The notes beneath the pieces are model-generated. The model was not told the origin of the DNA. It worked only from the letters and a program-made list of their open reading frames with translations, and searched no databases. Of a stretch of DNA of 46,305 nucleotides, positions 1 through 9,554 are shown in pieces. The first letter of the stretch is position 1; every line of letters starts with the position of its first letter. Source of the DNA: Solirubrobacteraceae bacterium (GTDB lineage: Bacteria > Actinomycetota > Thermoleophilia > Solirubrobacterales > Solirubrobacteraceae); assembly GCA_030447275.1 (NCBI GenBank), contig JAUJPF010000025.1:1-46305 (forward strand), in the 5' to 3' direction. The translations under genes were made by a program, and so were the position numbers.

Positions 1-433
1 GGCGGACGAGCTCCACGTCGACGCCGGTGGCGACGCCCTCGAGGTTCTCGCCCTTCATCAGGTGCGGCACCGCGGTCGCCGCCTCGGTCGACTCGATGCC
101 GCGCCCGACCTCGCCGGCGGCGTCGGCGAGCGTCTTGCCCATGTCGGTGTGGACGATCCGGGCCAGCTCGTCGCGCTGGGCGACGAGCGCCTCGCGCAGC
201 GCCATGACCGCGCGGGCGCGCGTGGTGACCGGCGTGGCGCGCCAGCCTCCGAACGCGGCGCGGGCGGCGGCGACGGCGGCGTCCACGTCGGCCGCTGACG
301 AGAGCGGCACGCGGGCCAGCGCGCGGCCCGTCGCGGGGTCGCGGCTCACGAGCGTCTCGCCCCCGCCCGCCTCGCGCCACGCGCCGCCGATGTGGTTCGA
401 GAGCGTGCGGACGGAGGTGGCGACGTCGGTCAT
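1..433 (-). CDS. mmsA: Methylmalonate-semialdehyde dehydrogenase, N-terminal part (runs off window)
   Basis: This is the first 144 residues of a CoA-acylating aldehyde dehydrogenase of the MmsA/IolA type; the rest lies beyond the left edge. The family converts methylmalonate semialdehyde (valine or inositol catabolism) or malonate semialdehyde to propionyl- or acetyl-CoA in the cytoplasm. Visible landmarks are the N-terminal HIGGAWREA segment, DPATGRALARVP, and the stretch HTDMGKTLADAAGEVGRGIE followed by VPHLMKGEN, which is characteristic of MmsA rather than general aldehyde dehydrogenases. The catalytic Cys is outside the window. The ATG at 433 is preceded by a possible -10 box (CAGGAT, 446-441) 7 nt upstream, suggesting a leaderless start. 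The gene is divergent from the polyamine ABC operon. Family assignment is strong; the exact substrate is inferred. Confidence 0.85.
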   Translation of the reverse strand, partial: MTDVATSVRTLSNHIGGAWREAGGGETLVSRDPATGRALARVPLSSAADVDAAVAAARAAFGGWRATPVTTRARAVMALREALVAQRDELARIVHTDMGKTLADAAGEVGRGIESTEAATAVPHLMKGENLEGVATGVDVELVR

Positions 434-581
434 GCAACGCATCCTGCCGCAGTGGCCACCCACGCGGCGGCGCATGACGGGCGCGCACGGCCGCCGATCC
501 GGCACACTGGAGGGCAATGGTTGGACGACGAGTCCTCTTGGCGGCGCGCTCCGTGCGCCGTTAGGGTCAAGGCCGAGGCAC
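434..581. promoter_or_regulatory. Divergent intergenic region between mmsA and potA
   Basis: This 148-bp gap must hold the promoters of both divergent units. On the plus strand TTGGCG (538-543) and TAGGGT (562-567) are spaced 18 bp and resemble a housekeeping promoter for the polyamine operon; the predicted start near 574 leaves a very short leader before the ATG at 582. The spacer contains a short GC-rich inverted repeat (GGCGC...GCGCC, 543-559) that could be an operator. On the minus strand CAGGAT (446-441) lies 7 nt before the mmsA ATG. No transcription data support these calls; they rest on spacing and sequence only. Confidence 0.4.
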
Positions 582-1724
582 ATGGGCGCCACCGCGGTCA
601 CCGCCACCCCGAAGTCCGAGCCCGCCGCCACCGACGCGGACATCGTCCTCCGCGGCGTCACGAAGCGCTTCGGCGACCTGACGGCGGTCGACGCGCTCGA
701 CCTGTCGATCCCGCGCGGCAGCTTCTTCGCGCTGCTCGGCCCGTCGGGATGCGGGAAGACGACGACGCTTCGGATGATCGGCGGCTTCGAGGACCCGACC
801 GAGGGGACCGTCCTGCTCGGCGGCCAGGACGTCACCGACCTGCCGCCGTTCAAGCGCGACGTCAACACCGTCTTCCAGTCCTACGCGCTCTTCCCCCACC
901 TCGACGTGCAGCGCAACGTCGCGTTCGGCCTCGAGCGGCGCAAGCTCTCCAAGCACGCGGTGCGCGAGCGCGTCGCCCAGGTCCTCGAGCTGACGCAGCT
1001 CACGGGGATGGAGAAGCGCAAGCCCAACCAGCTCTCCGGCGGCCAGCAGCAGCGCGTCGCGCTGGCCCGCGCGCTCGTCAACCGTCCGCGCGCGCTGCTC
1101 CTCGACGAGCCGCTCGGCGCGCTCGACCTGCGGCTGCGCCGCCAGCTCCAGATCGAGCTCAAGCGCATCCAGACCGACGTCGGCCTCACGTTCGTGCACG
1201 TCACCCACGACCAGGAGGAGGCGATGACGCTGGCCGACGAGATCGCGGTCATGAGCGAGGGGCGGATCGAGCAGCGCGGCTCGGCGACCGACCTCTACGA
1301 GACCCCGCGGACGCAGTTCGTCGCGAACTTCCTGGGGCTGAGCAACCTCATCGACGCGCGGCTGACCGGCCGCGACCCGCGCTACGCGACGTACGAGACC
1401 CACGACGGCGCGACCGTCCGCGCCCCCTCCGAGCTGGCCCGCGACGGCGCGGTGCGCCTCGGCGTGCGGCCCGAGAAGCTCGAGATCCTCACCGAGCAGC
1501 CGGAGGGGATGAACGTCCTGCGCGGCCGCGTCGAGGTCGCCGCCTTCCTGGGCGTCTCGCTCCAGTACGTCGTCCGCACGCCGGGCGGCGAGGAGCTGAC
1601 CGTCATCGAGCAGAACCGCGCCGGCGCCAACGGCGGCACGGTCGGCCCCGGGCGCGACGTGCTGCTCGCCTGGCGGCCGGAGCACCCCTTCGTCGTCGAC
1701 AAGGAGACCGAGCATGCCGGGTGA
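582..1724 (+). CDS. potA: Polyamine ABC transporter ATP-binding protein
   Basis: ATPase subunit (380 aa) of a spermidine/putrescine-type importer, energising the two permeases encoded downstream at the membrane. The nucleotide-binding domain has Walker A GPSGCGKTT (residues 53-61), the signature LSGGQQQRVALARAL, Walker B ALLLDEPLGALDL and the H-loop VTHDQEEAMTLADE. The C-terminal third is a TOBE-type domain (LGVRPEKLEIL onwards), usual for PotA/MalK proteins. The frame is open upstream to 27, but homology starts only at the ATG at 582, which follows a short GAGG and a plausible promoter. The stop overlaps the start of potD by 11 nt, so translation is probably coupled. Substrate is inferred from the whole operon (potA-D-B-C order); opines, ferric iron or other cations are possible alternatives. 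Confidence 0.88.
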   Translation: MGATAVTATPKSEPAATDADIVLRGVTKRFGDLTAVDALDLSIPRGSFFALLGPSGCGKTTTLRMIGGFEDPTEGTVLLGGQDVTDLPPFKRDVNTVFQSYALFPHLDVQRNVAFGLERRKLSKHAVRERVAQVLELTQLTGMEKRKPNQLSGGQQQRVALARALVNRPRALLLDEPLGALDLRLRRQLQIELKRIQTDVGLTFVHVTHDQEEAMTLADEIAVMSEGRIEQRGSATDLYETPRTQFVANFLGLSNLIDARLTGRDPRYATYETHDGATVRAPSELARDGAVRLGVRPEKLEILTEQPEGMNVLRGRVEVAAFLGVSLQYVVRTPGGEELTVIEQNRAGANGGTVGPGRDVLLAWRPEHPFVVDKETEHAG

Positions 1725-2925
1725 ATCATTCGAATCGGCCCTCGAGCGCCTGCTGACGGAGCGCCGCCACGACCGCCGGCGGTTCGTGGGGCGCGCCGGC
1801 TCGGCCGCGCTCGGGGCCTCGGCCCTCGGGGCGTTCCTGTCGGCCTGCGGCGGCGCCGAGGGGCAGGGCGGCGGCGATTCCGAGACCGCGGCGCGCGAGG
1901 CGGCGGGCGACCACCCGAAGGAGCAGTTCGACGAGGTCGTCTTCTCGAACTGGCCGCTCTACATCGACAAGAAGGTCCTCAAGGAGTTCCGCGCCGAGCA
2001 GGGCGCGCGGGTCAAGTACATCGAGGACATCAACGACAACCAGGAGTTCTTCGGGAAGGTCCGCCAGCCGCTCGAGCGCGGCGACGGCATCGGCCGCGAC
2101 CTCGTCGCCCTGACCGACTGGATGGCCGGCCGCTGGATCCGCCTGAACTACGTCGAGCCGCTCGACAAGAAGAACATCCCGAACGAGCGCAACCTGCGCG
2201 ACAACTTGCGCAACGTGTCATTCGACCGCGGTCGCCGGTTCTCGCTGCCGTGGCAGTCGGGGATGACCGCGATCGGCTACGACTCGAAGCAGACCGGCGG
2301 CGAGGTCACGTCGATCGAGCAGTTCTTCGACCCGAAGTACAAGGGCAAGGTCACGATGCTCTCCGACGCCCGCGAGGCGGCGAGCATGGTGATGCTCATG
2401 CAGGGCGTGCGGCCCGACGAGGCCAAGATCGACGACGTGCTCAAGGCCATCGAGTTCGTCGACGAGCAGAACCGCAAGGGCCAGATCCGCAAGTTCACCG
2501 GCAACGACTACACCGGCGACCTGACGCGGGGGAACATCGCGATGGCGCAGGCCTACTCCGGCGACGTCATCCAGCTCACCGCCGACAACCCGAACCTCAG
2601 GTTCTCGATCCCCGAGCAGGGCGCGATCCTATGGTCGGACAACATGATGATCCCGCAGAAGCCGCGCACCGCCTACGGCGCCGAGGTCTTCATGAACTAC
2701 GTCTACGACCCGCAGGTGGCGGCGCGGATCGCGGCCTACGTCAACTACGTGACGCCGGTCAAGGGGACGCAGGACATCCTCGCCGAGCGCGACCCGAAGC
2801 TCGCCGAGGACCCGCTCATCTTCCCGTCCTCGCAGGACGTGTCCCGCCTCAGCGGCTACCCGAACCTCTCGGTCGAGGAGGAGCAGCAGATGAACGAGGC
2901 GTTCGAGCAGGTCGTCGGGGCGTAG
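1714..2925 (+). CDS. potD: Spermidine/putrescine-type substrate-binding lipoprotein
   Basis: Extracytoplasmic binding protein (403 aa) that delivers substrate to the PotBC permease. The N-terminus carries a twin-arginine-like motif DRRRFVGRAG (about residues 27-36), a hydrophobic Ala/Leu stretch and a lipobox LSAC ending at about residue 50, so Tat export as a lipoprotein is likely; the mature protein starts in a Gly/Ser/Glu-rich linker. The body has the PotD-like features FSNWPLYIDKK, DWMAGRWIR, LPWQSGMTAIGYD and GDVIQL. It overlaps potA by 11 nt and is 4 nt from the permease gene. The start ATG at 1714 is preceded by AAGGAG-like purines inside the end of potA. Polyamine specificity is a family-level inference. 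Confidence 0.87.
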   Translation: MPGESFESALERLLTERRHDRRRFVGRAGSAALGASALGAFLSACGGAEGQGGGDSETAAREAAGDHPKEQFDEVVFSNWPLYIDKKVLKEFRAEQGARVKYIEDINDNQEFFGKVRQPLERGDGIGRDLVALTDWMAGRWIRLNYVEPLDKKNIPNERNLRDNLRNVSFDRGRRFSLPWQSGMTAIGYDSKQTGGEVTSIEQFFDPKYKGKVTMLSDAREAASMVMLMQGVRPDEAKIDDVLKAIEFVDEQNRKGQIRKFTGNDYTGDLTRGNIAMAQAYSGDVIQLTADNPNLRFSIPEQGAILWSDNMMIPQKPRTAYGAEVFMNYVYDPQVAARIAAYVNYVTPVKGTQDILAERDPKLAEDPLIFPSSQDVSRLSGYPNLSVEEEQQMNEAFEQVVGA

Positions 2926-2929
2926 CAGG

Positions 2930-3793
2930 ATGGGGCTGCGGCGCCGGCGACGGCTGACGCCGTACCTGCTGCTCGTGCCGGGCCTGGCCTGGCTCGTCGT
3001 CTTCTACCTGCTGCCGTCGCTCAACCAGCTCTACGTCTCGCTGCAGGAGGGCAACTTCGAGACGGGCTACACCTTCCAGTGGGCGTGGTCGACGTACAGC
3101 GACGCGATCTCGACCTACGACGAGCAGTTCCTGCGGTCGCTGCGCTACGCGGCGACGGCGACGGTCCTGGCGTTCGTCATCTCGTTCCCGCTGGCGTACT
3201 TCGTCGCGTTCAAGGCCGGGCGCTTCAGGAACCTGCTCCTGCTGCTGATCATCGTCCCCTTCTTCACGTCGTACCTGATGCGGACGGTGGCGTGGCAGAC
3301 GATCCTCTCCGACAACGCGTTCGTCGCCGACCGGCTGCGCGACGTCGGGCTGCTCGACGAGGACGGCCGCCTGCTGGCCACGACGACCGCGGTGATCGCC
3401 GGCATCACCTACAACTTCCTGCCGTTCATGGCGCTGCCGCTGTACGTGGCGCTCGAGAAGATCGACCGGCGGCTGATCGAGGCCGCGACCGACCTGTACG
3501 CGTCGCGCTGGCAGGCGTTCCGCCGGGTCACCCTGCCGCTCGCGCTCCCCGGGATCTTCGCCGGCACGCTGCTGACGTTCATCCCCGCCGTCGGCGACTT
3601 CGTCAACGCGCAGATCCTCGGGACGTCGCGCCAGTACATGATCGGCAACGTCATCCAGTCGAAGTTCCTGGTCGTCACCGACTACCCGGCGGCGGCGGCG
3701 CTGTCGTTCCTGCTGATGGCCGCGCTGCTGCTGTGCGTGTTCGTCTACGCCCGCGTGCTCGGCGCGCGCAACCTCCAGGAGGCGGCGCTGTGA
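2930..3793 (+). CDS. potB: Polyamine ABC transporter permease, PotB-like
   Basis: Inner-membrane permease (287 aa) of the importer, with about six transmembrane helices: the first at residues 11-31 (PYLLLVPGLAWLVVFYLLP), others around 75-95, 105-120, 150-165, 205-225 and 255-275. The cytoplasmic EAA loop that contacts the ATPase is seen as EAATDLYASRWQAFRRVTLP (about residues 184-203). Size and topology match PotB/PotH. It starts 4 nt after potD and overlaps potC by 4 nt (GTGA), consistent with one operon and coupled translation. Confidence 0.88.
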   Translation: MGLRRRRRLTPYLLLVPGLAWLVVFYLLPSLNQLYVSLQEGNFETGYTFQWAWSTYSDAISTYDEQFLRSLRYAATATVLAFVISFPLAYFVAFKAGRFRNLLLLLIIVPFFTSYLMRTVAWQTILSDNAFVADRLRDVGLLDEDGRLLATTTAVIAGITYNFLPFMALPLYVALEKIDRRLIEAATDLYASRWQAFRRVTLPLALPGIFAGTLLTFIPAVGDFVNAQILGTSRQYMIGNVIQSKFLVVTDYPAAAALSFLLMAALLLCVFVYARVLGARNLQEAAL

Positions 3794-4632
3794 AGCGGCC
3801 GGTGCGCGACTGGCTGCTCGGCCTGTGGTCCGTGGCGGCGCTCGTCTACCTGTTCATCCCGATCGTGGTCGTCGCGGCGTTCTCGTTCAACGACCCCGCC
3901 GGGCGCTTCAACCTCGAGTGGGCGGGCTTCACGCTCGAGCACTGGCAGCGCCCGTTCGCGGTCGAGGGGCTCGGGACCGCCTTCCGCAACTCGCTGCTCA
4001 TCGCCGCGATCTCGACCGCGCTGGCGGTCCTGCTCGGGACGTTCATGGCGCTCGCGCTCGTGCGCTACCGGTTCGTGGGCCGCGGACCGACCGACTTCTT
4101 CGTGTTCCTGCCGCTGGCGACGCCCGAGGTCGTGCTCGGCGCGGCGCTGCTCGGCCTCTTCATCACGATGGGCGTCGCCACCGGGTTCGTCACGGTGGTC
4201 ATCGCGCACACGATGTTCAACGTGGCCTACGTCGTCGTGACGATCAAGGCCCGCCTCCAGGGGATGGACACGCACCTCGAGGAGGCGGCGGCCGACCTCG
4301 GCGCGAACGAGTGGACGGCGTTCCGCAAGGTGACGCTGCCGCTGATCGCGCCGGGCCTCGCCGCCGCGGCCCTGCTCTCGTTCGCGCTGTCCGTCGACGA
4401 CTTCGTCATCACGAACTTCACCGCCGGCCAGACGTCGACGTTCCCGCTCTTCATCTACGGCGCGGCGCGCCAGGGCGTCCCGCCCCAGGTCAACGTGCTC
4501 GCGACGATCCTGCTGCTCGCGGTGCTCGGGCTGATGGCGCTGAACGTGCTTGCGCAGCGCCGGCGGGCCCGGGCGGACGGCGCGGCGGTCGAACCCGCCC
4601 GCATCGCCGTCCAGCCCGGCCTCGCTCAGTAG
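3790..4632 (+). CDS. potC: Polyamine ABC transporter permease, PotC-like
   Basis: Second permease (280 aa) of the importer. The start is the GTG at 3790, which overlaps the TGA of potB (GTGA). It has an N-terminal helix (LVYLFIPIVVVAAFSFND), about five further hydrophobic segments and the EAA-loop motif EEAAADLGANEWTAFRKV that docks on PotA. The combination SVDDFVITNFTAG near the C-terminus is typical of PotC/PotI proteins. It ends the operon; a 7-bp GC hairpin at 4639-4656 follows, between this gene and the convergent tatA. Confidence 0.88.
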   Translation: MKRPVRDWLLGLWSVAALVYLFIPIVVVAAFSFNDPAGRFNLEWAGFTLEHWQRPFAVEGLGTAFRNSLLIAAISTALAVLLGTFMALALVRYRFVGRGPTDFFVFLPLATPEVVLGAALLGLFITMGVATGFVTVVIAHTMFNVAYVVVTIKARLQGMDTHLEEAAADLGANEWTAFRKVTLPLIAPGLAAAALLSFALSVDDFVITNFTAGQTSTFPLFIYGAARQGVPPQVNVLATILLLAVLGLMALNVLAQRRRARADGAAVEPARIAVQPGLAQ

Positions 4633-4638
4633 CCCGGC

Positions 4639-4656
4639 CCGCGCCGCTAGGCGCGG
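4639..4656. terminator. GC hairpin between convergent potC and tatA
   Basis: Perfect 7-bp inverted repeat CCGCGCC (4639-4645) and GGCGCGG (4650-4656) with the 4-nt loop GCTA, which holds the tatA stop codon. It sits in the 14-bp gap between two convergent genes and reaches into the end of tatA, so it could terminate both transcripts. There is no U-tract; such U-poor hairpins are often proposed as terminators in high-GC actinobacteria. Termination activity is inferred. Confidence 0.45.
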
Positions 4657-4823
4657 TCGAGCGCCTCGGGCTTGACCTCGGCGTCGTCGCCGGTGAGCGA
4701 CGACTTGAAGTTGCGCATCCCGCGACCGAGCGAACGGCCGGCCTCCGGGAGACGCTTCGGGCCGAGGACGAGGAGCGCGATCACGAGGACGATCACGAGC
4801 TCCATGGGGCCGATGCCCGGCAT
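4647..4823 (-). CDS. tatA: Sec-independent translocase subunit TatA
   Basis: Small (58 aa) TatA/E-family protein of the twin-arginine translocon. It shows the standard architecture: a short N-terminus with polar Glu at position 8 (GPMELVIVLV), one membrane helix (residues 8-20), the hinge LGPKRLPEAGRSLG and an amphipathic helix RGMRNFKSSLTG, then an acidic tail. TatB and TatC are not nearby. Its ATG overlaps the stop of the upstream ferritin-like gene (TAATG), so the two are translated together. A dedicated TatA next to a probable exported protein is noteworthy. The short tail makes TatA likelier than TatB. Confidence 0.9.
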   Translation of the reverse strand: MPGIGPMELVIVLVIALLVLGPKRLPEAGRSLGRGMRNFKSSLTGDDAEVKPEALDRA

Positions 4824-5515
4824 TACGAACCCGTGATGAAGCCGGTGGCCTTGACCTGCCCGAGGATCGTCTTCATCGAGCTGGCGCGGTCGAAGGCACC
4901 GCTGGGGGTGATGCTCTTCGTGCCGGCGTTGTACGGCGACTGGTTGAGCAGCGCGGCGACTCCGGCAGCGTGGCGAGCCTCGATCGTCGCGATCGACGCG
5001 GCGGCGGCGAGGAGCGCCCTGCTCCTCAGCCGGGGGGCCTGGCCGAGGTAGGCGCGCACGCCCACGTTCTCGAGCGTGAAGGCGGTCGGCAGGAACTTGT
5101 CGCCCTTGTTCGTGTCCTTGAAGTCGAACGTCGGCTTGCCCGGCACCTTGGCGCCCAGCTGGCGGAGCGTCTGCCGCAGCGCCGTGACGTGCGTCTTCTC
5201 GTGGTCGGCGAGCAGCTTGGCGATCTCGAGCGTCTGGCCCGAGAGGCCGCCGCCGGAGACGGCGCGCTCGTAGAACTCGGCCTCGAGGTACTCGAGCGTC
5301 AGCGCGAACTTCACGATCGAGATGTCCTGACGCTTGGAGGGCGCGCCCTCGGCCATCGCGGGGAGCATGCCGGTGAAGAACGCGGCGCTGCCAAGAGCAC
5401 CGCCGGTGACGGCTGCCTTCTTGAAGAACGCGGCGCGGGTGTCGGAAGCGACGGCCGCTTCGGCCTCGCGCACTGCACCGTCGGTATCGACGAGATTCAG
5501 ATCCAGGTTGGACAA
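4823..5515 (-). CDS. Ferritin-like domain protein, probably exported
   Basis: A 230-residue protein with a ferritin-like four-helix-bundle pattern: EYLEAEFYERA (about residues 75-85), DHEKTHVTALRQTLRQLG (about 103-120), LENVGVRAYLGQAP (about 148-161) and IATIEARHAAGVAAL (about 175-189), supplying Glu/His residues typical of di-metal sites in this superfamily. Residues 27-56 look like a Tat-type signal (TRAAFFKKAAVTGG, then Ala/Gly/Phe-rich and AMA) but with only one Arg instead of RR. The TTG start at 5515 is chosen because an excellent SD (GGAGG) sits 8 nt upstream and homology begins there. It is coupled to tatA (TAATG). Related actinobacterial proteins are annotated ferritin-like (Pfam PF13668-type) without a proven function; iron or peroxide handling outside the membrane is a guess. 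Confidence 0.72.
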   Translation of the reverse strand: MSNLDLNLVDTDGAVREAEAAVASDTRAAFFKKAAVTGGALGSAAFFTGMLPAMAEGAPSKRQDISIVKFALTLEYLEAEFYERAVSGGGLSGQTLEIAKLLADHEKTHVTALRQTLRQLGAKVPGKPTFDFKDTNKGDKFLPTAFTLENVGVRAYLGQAPRLRSRALLAAAASIATIEARHAAGVAALLNQSPYNAGTKSITPSGAFDRASSMKTILGQVKATGFITGS

Positions 5516-5522
5516 CGTTCTG

Positions 5523-5551
5523 ACCTCCGAGTGGAGTTGCTGAGCGGAGGT
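5523..5551 (-). promoter_or_regulatory. Hairpin masking the ribosome site of the ferritin-like/tatA unit
   Basis: On the minus strand ACCTCCG (5551-5545) is the exact complement of CGGAGGT (5529-5523), which is the Shine-Dalgarno of the ferritin-like gene, 8 nt before its TTG start. The loop is 15 nt. Folding would bury the whole SD, so translation could depend on temperature, a ligand, a protein or transcription dynamics. The complementarity is directly visible; the regulatory role is inferred. Confidence 0.5.
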
Positions 5552-5660
5552 TCCTAACGCGCCGGACTCGGGCTTGGATCAGCCGCACCTCAACCTGGCA
5601 GCCGCCCGCTCGTTCTCCGCCCGAGACGCGCCGCGCGCGAGCCGTCACACTGTGCGGGCG

Positions 5661-6518
5661 ATGCCCGCTCGCGACACCGGGTTCCCGGCCCGCGACGCCA
5701 CCGACGACTTCCTGCGCGCCCGCCGGCGCCAGACGCTGCGCCGCCTCGCCCAGCGCGTCGCCCGCACGCCGGGCGACGTCGACGTCATCCTCCCCTTCGA
5801 CGAGGTCATCGCCGAGCTGGGCCGGGTCGGCGAGCGCGAACTGGGCCTCCAGGGCGTCGTCCTCGACTCGATCGTCGGGACGGTCGACAAGCCGCACGGA
5901 TTCGATCGCGCCTTCCGGCCGACGTCGTCGCTGGTGCGCGGGCGGTGGGAGCGGCTGGCCGAGGCGATGCGCCGCGGCGAGGGGATCCCGCCCGTCTCGC
6001 TCTACCGGGTCGGGCAGGTGCACTTCGTGCGCGACGGCCACCACCGCGTCTCCGTCGCGCGCGCCCTCGGCCTGCGCGAGATCGACGCCTACGTCACCGA
6101 GGTCCGCACCCGGATCGGCGCCGAGCACACGCTCACCGTCGCCGACCTCCCGGTCAAGGGCCACGAGCGCCTGTTCCGCGAGCGCGTCCCCCTCCCCCGC
6201 GAGGCCGCCGAGCGCGTCGTGCTCACCGACCCGTGGAAGTACGGCGACCTCGCCGAGGGGGTCGAGGCCTGGGGCTTCCGCGCCTCGCAGGAGCGCGGCG
6301 AGCTGCTCGACCGCGCGACGACCGCCCGCGCGTGGTACGAGGAGGAGTTCCTGCCCGTCGTGGCGATGTTGCGCGAGGCCGGCCTCGTCGGCACCGGCGA
6401 GACCGAGGCCGACGCGTACGAGCGCCTCGGCGGCGAGCGCTACCAGCTCATGCGCACGATGGAGTGGAGCGAGGACATCGTCAGGCGCCTCGCCGAGGCC
6501 CGCTCCCGCCGCCGGTAG
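5661..6518 (+). CDS. ParB/sulfiredoxin-like domain protein
   Basis: A 285-residue protein with one ParB/Srx-type domain: IPPVSLYRVGQVHFVRDGHH followed by RVSVARALGLREIDAYVTEV (about residues 110-150) matches the ParB N-terminal box core, where DGHHR is the characteristic motif. There is no recognisable parS-binding HTH after it, and no parA nearby, so a role in chromosome segregation is not supported; stand-alone ParB-like proteins can be nucleases, NTPases or regulators. The C-terminal half is charged and rich in Glu/Arg. The frame opens at 5574, but the ATG at 5661 is preferred because homology starts after it and a weak -10-like CACTGT lies 7 nt upstream. It is divergent from the ferritin-like gene and converges on the sugar ABC operon with a 3-nt gap. 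Confidence 0.6.
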   Translation: MPARDTGFPARDATDDFLRARRRQTLRRLAQRVARTPGDVDVILPFDEVIAELGRVGERELGLQGVVLDSIVGTVDKPHGFDRAFRPTSSLVRGRWERLAEAMRRGEGIPPVSLYRVGQVHFVRDGHHRVSVARALGLREIDAYVTEVRTRIGAEHTLTVADLPVKGHERLFRERVPLPREAAERVVLTDPWKYGDLAEGVEAWGFRASQERGELLDRATTARAWYEEEFLPVVAMLREAGLVGTGETEADAYERLGGERYQLMRTMEWSEDIVRRLAEARSRRR

Positions 6519-6521
6519 CGG

Positions 6522-7754
<1,233 letters not shown>

Positions 7755-7767
7755 GGGGACTCCTTCT

Positions 7768-8613
7768 CTAGCCCTTCACCGCGCCCGCCGTGAGCCCGGC
7801 GACGATGCGGCGCTGGAAGAACAGCACGAACAGGATGATGGGGATGGTCACGAGGATCGCCGCCGCGGCGATGTTGCCGGTCGGCGCGGTGAACTGCGAC
7901 TCGCCGGTGAAGAACGCGAGGGCGGCGGGCACCGTCTGCGCCCCCTCCTTCGAAGACGTCAGCGTGATCGCGAAGAGGAAGTCGTTCCAGCAGAAGATGA
8001 AGACGAGGATCGCCGCGGTGAACATGCCGGGCGTCGCCAGCGGGACGATGACCTTGCGGAACGCCTGCATCGGGGTCGCGCCGTCCACGGCCGCGGCCTG
8101 CTCGAGCTCCCAGGGAATCTCTCTGAAGAACGCCACGAGCGTGTAGATCGCCAACGGCAGCGCGAACGTCAGGTACGGGATGATCAGCCCGGGATACGTG
8201 TCGTAGATCCCGAGCGCGCGCCACATGTCGAAGAGCGGGCCCACGACGGAGATCGGCGGGAACATCGCGATGGCCAGCGAGCCCGCGAGCACGAGCGCCT
8301 TGCCCGGGAAGTTCAGCCGCGCGATCGCGTACGCCGTGAACGACGCGAGGATGATCGCGATCGTGGTCGCGATCAGCGCGATGAGGATCGAGTTGATGAG
8401 CGGGCGCAGGAACGGGCTGTCGTAGAAACCGCCGGTGAACAGTGCCTCGTAGTTCGCGAACGTGAACTCCTTCGGCCACAGCCGGCCGTCGCCGACTGTC
8501 GCCGGGGTCTTCAGCGACAGCATCAGCAGCCAGAACACCGGGAACAGCGCCGCGACGATGATCGCGACGATGCCGACCGACCAGATCGTGTACTCCCGCG
8601 TTCCGCGCTTCAT
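7768..8613 (-). CDS. sugB: Sugar ABC transporter permease, SugB/UgpE-like
   Basis: Inner-membrane permease (281 aa) of the carbohydrate uptake type 1 family. It has a first helix [20 protein letters not shown], about five more hydrophobic segments, and the EAA loop [20 protein letters not shown] that contacts the ATPase. The conserved [11 protein letters not shown] and [12 protein letters not shown] stretches are typical of SugB/MalG-like permeases. The ATG at 8613 overlaps the stop of the preceding permease (ATGA), implying coupled translation. Confidence 0.87.
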   Translation of the reverse strand: MKRGTREYTIWSVGIVAIIVAALFPVFWLLMLSLKTPATVGDGRLWPKEFTFANYEALFTGGFYDSPFLRPLINSILIALIATTIAIILASFTAYAIARLNFPGKALVLAGSLAIAMFPPISVVGPLFDMWRALGIYDTYPGLIIPYLTFALPLAIYTLVAFFREIPWELEQAAAVDGATPMQAFRKVIVPLATPGMFTAAILVFIFCWNDFLFAITLTSSKEGAQTVPAALAFFTGESQFTAPTGNIAAAAILVTIPIILFVLFFQRRIVAGLTAGAVKG

Positions 8614-9554
8614 CGCCCTTCCTCCTGGCCCGGCACGCTCGCGCCGAAGCCCTTGACGAAGATGAACGCGATGATCAGCACCATCAGGAAGATGAGCACG
8701 GACACCGCGGAGCCGAGCCCGAGGTTGAGCCGGGATATCAACTGGTCGTAGCCGAGGATCGACACCGACTGGGTGTCCTGCGCCCCTCGGGTCATGACGA
8801 AGATCGAGTCGAAGACGCGGAAGGCGTCGAGGGTGCGGAAGAGCAGCGCGACCGCGATCGCCGGCTTCATCAGCGGCAGCGTGATGCGTACGAAGCGCTG
8901 CCAGGCGCTCGCGCCGTCGACGCGTGCGGCCTCGTAGAGGCCCTCGTCGATCGTCGTCAGGCCGGCGAGCAGCAAGAGCGCCATGAACGGCGTCGTCTTC
9001 CACACCTCGGCGAAGATCACGACCGTGAGCGCGCTGCCCTTCTCGCCGAACCACGCCTTGTCGTCGGGCGAGAGGAAGGTGTTGTTGACGAAGCCGGTCT
9101 CGGGCGAGAACGCGTAGAACCACGCGAACGCCGCGACGACGGTGACGATGCCGTACGGGATGAGGACCGACGTGCGCACCGCGCCGCGGCCGAAGATCGC
9201 GCGGTGCATGACGAGCGCGATGATCATGCCGAGGATCAGCTCGATGATCACCGAGATGACGGTGATCAGGAGGGTGTTGAACACAACCTCCCACCACAGT
9301 CCGGAGCTGAGGACCGTGATGTAGTTGTCGAGCCCGGCGAACCCGCCCTCGTTCGGGAAGCGCAGGTCCACCTCGCGCAACGACAGCACGAGTGCGTACC
9401 CGATCGGATACGCGGTGACGAGGATCATCACGAAGACGGCCGGAGCGCACAGCATCCAGGCGAGCTTGCGCTCCGCCCGGCCGCGCTCGGTCAGGCCTAC
9501 CTTCTTCGGCTTCTGGGCGGCGGCGCCGACCTGAGGGGGCGCGGCGCTGCTCAC
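8610..9554 (-). CDS. sugA: Sugar ABC transporter permease, SugA/UgpA-like
   Basis: First permease (314 aa) of the importer. A 30-residue basic N-terminus precedes about six membrane helices, starting with [19 protein letters not shown] (about residues 33-51). The EAA loop is [20 protein letters not shown]. The sequence [19 protein letters not shown] is typical of SugA/MalF-like proteins. The GTG at 9554 overlaps the TGA of the binding-protein gene (GTGA). Function follows from context with the LpqY-like lipoprotein. Confidence 0.87.
   Translation of the reverse strand: MSSAAPPQVGAAAQKPKKVGLTERGRAERKLAWMLCAPAVFVMILVTAYPIGYALVLSLREVDLRFPNEGGFAGLDNYITVLSSGLWWEVVFNTLLITVISVIIELILGMIIALVMHRAIFGRGAVRTSVLIPYGIVTVVAAFAWFYAFSPETGFVNNTFLSPDDKAWFGEKGSALTVVIFAEVWKTTPFMALLLLAGLTTIDEGLYEAARVDGASAWQRFVRITLPLMKPAIAVALLFRTLDAFRVFDSIFVMTRGAQDTQSVSILGYDQLISRLNLGLGSAVSVLIFLMVLIIAFIFVKGFGASVPGQEEGR

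Noticed and set aside
27..581. Upstream in-frame extension of potA back to position 27
   Set aside because: It runs antisense through mmsA, has no similarity to PotA and is explained by the high GC content; the ATG at 582 fits the family N-terminus.
3745..4275. Long open frame antisense to potC
   Set aside because: Composition is Glu/Arg/His repeats typical of the antisense frame of membrane proteins; potC is certain.
5661..6518. A chromosome partition parB gene with an origin nearby
   Set aside because: No parA, no HTH domain after the ParB box, and no dnaA or parS-like repeats are in the window.
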